From Effrenium voratum (taxonomy: Eukaryota > Sar > Dinophyceae > Suessiales > Symbiodiniaceae): a DNA stretch of 64,000 nucleotides. The notes under the pieces were generated by a model. It was not told the origin of the DNA. It was given only the letters and a program-made list of their open reading frames with translations, and searched no databases. Both the position numbers and the translations under genes were made by a program. Shown in pieces: positions 60,300-64,000 of this stretch (positions are counted from its first letter, which is position 1; every line of letters begins with the position of its first letter). The DNA is taken from assembly GCA_963377175.1 (NCBI GenBank), contig CAUJNA010003001.1:1961424-2025423 (forward strand). Direction: 5' to 3'.

Positions 60300-60445
60300 C
60301 AAAGCCTTTTGCGGTGACGAAGAGCGATGCCAGGATATGGCGTTCGCACGCGAGTCCGAGGGGAACTTGACGGGAGTTCCCAAAAACTTGAGCCAAACGG
60401 CCATTCGGCCGTTTTGCCACATGATGAAACAACACGTGAACAAAA
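60300..60445 (-). CDS. Possible exon upstream of the membrane-like block
   Basis: A GC-rich stretch open in two minus frames (one reads MAVWLKFLGTPVKFPSDSRA, the other PLGLACERHILASLFVTAK) ends at an AAAAG|GC donor-like site. The frame cannot be chosen. It is noted because it lies on the same strand just upstream of the 60.1 kb block. Confidence 0.22.
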
Positions 60446-61085
60446 CACACCCCCCTCATCCGATATCTGGACGAGAGAAAGGATGCGAGACAGTTGAGTT
60501 CACGACGAAAGGGACCAACCAAAAATGCCGGTGTCAACTCAGAGGTGAGCCAAACGGCATCACCTGGGCCCCAGTTAAAATCCCGCCACCACCCCGAATT
60601 ATCGGGGCGACAGGATTATTTGACGAGTGGACCACATGAGTGAACAAAGACATATTGGAGGAACCAGACGAAGATTCCTCTCGTGCCGTTCATGCGTTGT
60701 CATAGGACGACACCATGCGGAGGGGGACCCTATCTGGATCACCGCGCCTCACTGCACGCCGTGGAGTGGTTGGAAGAGTAGTCGAGTTGGGAGGAAATTA
60801 GAAACGGAAGTTCCGAAATTGGTGTGAAAATATCCGGCTACGGCCGGCCCGGCACTTCTAGTGCGGTCACAGCCTCACACAGGATCGCCAGGGGAACCGT
60901 CTCCGGCGCGCACGGCAGCGGTGCGGGAGGGACACGAGCAACGCCGGATCAGCGGTACAGGGCAATGGAGACCATCACCCCCAGCAGCGCCGCATGGGCG
61001 AGAGGAGGACCGGCGCGGTCGCGTTTTTCGGCGACACACGTACTATCCTCGCCCTTCTAAGGCGGATGCTGATTGCGGTACCCGC
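60446..61085. other. GC-rich region downstream of the long ORF
   Basis: Composition stays GC-rich like the ORF at 61.1-64 kb, so it may be its 3' untranslated region or the rest of a mobile unit. No polymerase, integrase or terminal repeat was found. Confidence 0.4.
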
Positions 61086-63995
61086 CTACCACCCTGAACC
61101 AGGTTCTTCCCGGTCCCTGGGCACGTCGTCTCTCCGGCGTCCACCACGGTCACCTCGATCACCTCCTCCATCCCGACGGCGATCCTCACCACCACCCCTA
61201 TTGTGGTCACCAGCCGGAGGTCGGCGAGGCGGAGGGGGATCTGATTGGTGACGTCGGTCATCCCTGCGCCGGTCCCGGTGGCGATCGCGACGGTCATCAC
61301 CCGGGTCATCACGTCCGCGGCGCTCATCTCGCCCCGGACCGCGCCTCTCGGAGGTCTCCTCATGACGTGGAGGAGGTCGGCGATCATCGCGTCGGCCTCC
61401 GCGGGTATCCCTGCCACGATCATCCCTTTGTCGGGGCGGGCCAGGATCCTCGCGTCCACCTTTGCCAGGTCGATGTTTTCCTCGACCCTTCCCCTCACCC
61501 TTAGGACCGCGACGATCCTCGCGGGCCCCAAGCGCGGTCCTCGACCGATCGTCATCTCGGCGGGGCCGCGACTCATTTGCCGCACGAGTGGTCCGAGGCA
61601 CACCCGGGGGAAGCTCCCACTCGTCGTTGTCGTCATCGCGCGGGTCATAGCCGCCATGGCCGCCCAAGGAACCGGTGGCATCCCGTGGTGGGGACGCAGG
61701 AGTTCCGGGACCGCCCGATCGAAGACGAACTCGGGGAGTCGCGTCCTCGCCGGTAAAAGGATCCTTCTGGGTGTAGAAACCCTTGGTCCTGCCCCTTCTC
61801 TCCCCACCTTCCACACCGCTTCTCGCGGGGACCGGGGATGGACGGGCAGGCATGCTCTTAGAGCTGGGTTGCCCGCTAGGCGGGACCTGAACGCCCCCCT
61901 GCCCTTTTTCGGGCGCGGGGACCCGACCACGAGATGTCCTCCTGGCCTTGGGTTGGTCGGACTCACCCTCCAGCTCGGACTCGGTGTCAGGGACACGAGT
62001 ATTGATGGCCATGTCCTCTTCCTCAAACGGATCCCCAGTCGTTGTAACGCCTGCCGCAATGGGAGCGGGAGGAGGAGGAGGAGGAGTTGGCACAGCATCG
62101 CCAGAACTGACGCCTGCATGCGACACCACGGGAGTCTCCGGTTCTACCGGGACAGGCGGCGCAGGAGGAGCCGGGGGCGGTGGCGGAGGGGGAGGGATCT
62201 CCTCCTCGTCGTCGCCCATGGGCTCGTCAAGGTCGTCAGGCTTCTCGTCATCTTCGTGCGAAGAACCATCCGATCCCAGCTCATCCTCCGCTGATCCAGC
62301 AAAGTCGGGCTCGTCTTCGTCCTTCACGCCGGGGCCTGGTGTAAGGCGAATTCCGGGTCGATGGCGATCGCGGGGTCGGAAGCGGTATTTCCTTGGTACA
62401 GGGTCGGACAGCTCCTGTTTGATGTCATCCTGGGTTTGAGGACGGTCGGCCAAGCAGGTGTCGTAGGCAACGGTGGACGTCCGGTAGATCAGATCGTCCA
62501 TACTGCTGAGGTCGTTGAGGGTGTAGACGTACCCCTTCTTAATGCCTTCCCGTATCGCGTCCATAGCCCGTTTGAGGCGCGCGGCAGGATCGAACCCGGC
62601 CTTTCTCCGCATGGCCTGCAATATCCCGCAGTGCTGTGCGAGCAGCCCCACCTGGAACTTGAACCCCTCCCCGGACACATCGTTGGGGAGTATCGGAGAA
62701 AGGTGTCCTGTTCTCAGCCCAATGATATGGGCCTCAAGAATGTAGTAGGACGTGTAAAAGCCGCACCGGTTGGCGTTGAAGTTTGCGGTGGTTAGGCGTC
62801 TGCCCCACTCAGCCGCATATCCCTCATATTCTTCGAAGAATTCGGGGACGGAGCTCCCGTTGAAGGCAAGACCCCTTACCAAGATCGCCTTTGCTACCCA
62901 CTCTTCCACGTTGTGGTCGACCGTGTCACGGTATTTGCCGTCAAGGACTTCGTCTCGGAGCGAGTCGTGAAGTTTTCGGAAAATGCCATCCACGTCCTCT
63001 TTGTCAAGGTACTTAGGAGGCCGCATCCCAGACATCAACAAGGACCGGGCATCGACGGCGGGACTCTGCGAGTAGAGGGCCATTCCGATGGCGTTGGCGT
63101 CTGCGTTGTTCCACAGAGCGGGGACGAAGCCCTCGTATTTTGCCAGCCAGGGAGGAATCACCCCGTCGGTGCTCGCTATCGTGCGAGGGCCGCCGTTCGT
63201 GTCTCCGGTGGGCAGGACGCCCTCATAGAAGATGGGAAGGTAGCAGGCGGTGCACAGGTGAGCGCCGACCGGGTGGGCCGTCATGCACCTATGGCATGGA
63301 ACGGACACCACCTCGCGGATATGTTCCGTCTTGGTGATCTGATGATACTTCTCCATCTCGTCCCGACACTTCCTCGGGTTATCACTCACGGAGTTGAGGA
63401 AGTTGGGCGGATAGCACCAAGGCCTCAGGTAAATGATGGAGCAGTCCTCCTTGAAGTAGACGCATCTCCAGTACCCGATCGCGATGTTCTCGCGCGATGC
63501 AAAGGTACCCTGACGAGTAATATGCATGCCCCCATTTTCCATGGAGAAGAAACGTGCATCGATAGCCATGACCACATATCGGGGATCGCTCCTTTGGCGT
63601 CGACCCGAGGTGTGCAGCTCCGTCACATTGCTGTCGGTGATGCGGTCGACAGTGTCGTTGGGGCATTCTCCGTGATCGCGGAGGGATTGATACTCATCCG
63701 GCCGAGAGGGAAGGAGCTCGATCAGAGCTCGCCCACCCCGAATGATCGCCCCACGTTCTACGTAGAGCCGATACATTCGGAGAGGCACCACCTTGTAGAG
63801 TGTCTTGGGAACCACCTTGGAGGTGATAGGAAGACAAACAGGGCTCTCGTAGAGCATGTATTGGTATCGTTCACGAAATGCCCGGTAATCAGTGTCGGAT
63901 CCGATCTCAAGCGACCTTACCGCCGCTATGCGGGCGGAACCAGGCAGCAACCGACGCTCCTTGTCACGAATGACGGTGATGATGATCTCGAACAT
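61086..63995 (-). CDS. Long single-exon ORF: zinc-ribbon and weak KptA-like N-terminal half, disordered Arg/Asp/Pro-rich C-terminus; 5' end beyond window
   Basis: This is by far the longest open frame in the window (969 codons from the first Met). The frame is still open at the window edge, so the true start may lie outside. Residues about 141-180 contain the blocks VVMAIDARFF and NGGMHIT followed by a Tyr-Trp-rich stretch. This resembles the NAD-binding C-terminal part of tRNA 2'-phosphotransferase (KptA/Tpt1), but the similarity is weak and from memory. Residues 234-251 form a Cys4 knuckle (CHRC, ten residues, CTAC) typical of a zinc ribbon. Residues about 260-530 look globular and unrecognised. 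From about 545 the protein is acidic, then has a run of eight prolines, then becomes Arg/Asp/Gly-rich with RGG-like pieces, suggesting RNA binding or disorder. The exon is uninterrupted and GC-rich, unlike the intron-riddled neighbours, which suggests a retrocopy or a multicopy mobile gene. No polymerase domain follows it within the window. Confidence 0.75.
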   Translation of the reverse strand: MFEIIITVIRDKERRLLPGSARIAAVRSLEIGSDTDYRAFRERYQYMLYESPVCLPITSKVVPKTLYKVVPLRMYRLYVERGAIIRGGRALIELLPSRPDEYQSLRDHGECPNDTVDRITDSNVTELHTSGRRQRSDPRYVVMAIDARFFSMENGGMHITRQGTFASRENIAIGYWRCVYFKEDCSIIYLRPWCYPPNFLNSVSDNPRKCRDEMEKYHQITKTEHIREVVSVPCHRCMTAHPVGAHLCTACYLPIFYEGVLPTGDTNGGPRTIASTDGVIPPWLAKYEGFVPALWNNADANAIGMALYSQSPAVDARSLLMSGMRPPKYLDKEDVDGIFRKLHDSLRDEVLDGKYRDTVDHNVEEWVAKAILVRGLAFNGSSVPEFFEEYEGYAAEWGRRLTTANFNANRCGFYTSYYILEAHIIGLRTGHLSPILPNDVSGEGFKFQVGLLAQHCGILQAMRRKAGFDPAARLKRAMDAIREGIKKGYVYTLNDLSSMDDLIYRTSTVAYDTCLADRPQTQDDIKQELSDPVPRKYRFRPRDRHRPGIRLTPGPGVKDEDEPDFAGSAEDELGSDGSSHEDDEKPDDLDEPMGDDEEEIPPPPPPPPAPPAPPVPVEPETPVVSHAGVSSGDAVPTPPPPPPAPIAAGVTTTGDPFEEEDMAINTRVPDTESELEGESDQPKARRTSRGRVPAPEKGQGGVQVPPSGQPSSKSMPARPSPVPARSGVEGGERRGRTKGFYTQKDPFTGEDATPRVRLRSGGPGTPASPPRDATGSLGGHGGYDPRDDDNDEWELPPGVPRTTRAANESRPRRDDDRSRTALGAREDRRGPKGEGKGRGKHRPGKGGREDPGPPRQRDDRGRDTRGGRRDDRRPPPRHEETSERRGPGRDERRGRDDPGDDRRDRHRDRRRDDRRHQSDPPPPRRPPAGDHNRGGGEDRRRDGGGDRGDRGGRRRDDVPRDREEPGSGW

Positions 63996-64000
63996 TCCCA

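Noticed and set aside
61043..62294. Long frames opposite to or overlapping the 969-codon ORF (358 and 349 codons)
   Set aside because: Low-complexity Arg/Leu or Arg/Ser shadows of the GC-rich disordered tail.

Overview
The window looks like nuclear DNA of a dinoflagellate, most likely a Symbiodiniaceae-type alga. The reasons are sparse, GC-rich, mostly very short exons in long AT-richer introns; non-canonical 5' splice sites (GC and GA far outnumber GT); acceptors almost always read AG|G; every convincing gene is on the minus strand; and short inverted-repeat elements are dense. The species cannot be named from the sequence. All gene models are hand-built from reading frame, splice phase and family motifs, without transcript data.

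Layout, read along the minus strand from the right edge. 63,995-61,086: one long open frame with a Cys4 zinc-ribbon-like motif, a weakly tRNA-2'-phosphotransferase (KptA)-like block and a long disordered C-terminus; its 5' end is cut by the window. 60,445-60,040: a candidate membrane-protein end with a one-base frame slip. 58,574-49,138: a coiled-coil gene in small exons. 48,105-38,923: a complete 12-exon GT-B glycosyltransferase of 451 residues, the best-supported gene. 38,165-35,093: three exons of an unrecognised gene. 24,330-20,143: the 3' part of a small SnoaL/NTF2-like protein gene split into exons as short as 29 nt. 19,101-18,557: a decayed retroelement RNase H tail. 16,606-16,276: an ABCG transporter ATPase fragment with a one-base shift. 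15,077-12,599, 9,201-7,794 and 1,880-1,766: orphan exons or short exon chains. From about 25.5 to 35 kb no gene could be supported.

Between and inside the genes lie at least ten families of about 90-140 bp non-autonomous elements, most with terminal inverted repeats. One copy is split by another element that duplicated a TA dinucleotide. There are also several tandem arrays: an 84-bp array, an exact 215-bp duplication, (AGCC)n, a 31-bp array and a decayed 33-38-bp array. The genes do not form an obvious shared pathway. The most informative features are the splicing pattern (0 of 11 GT donors in the glycosyltransferase) and the terminal-inverted-repeat element population, which fit what is known of introner-rich dinoflagellate genomes.
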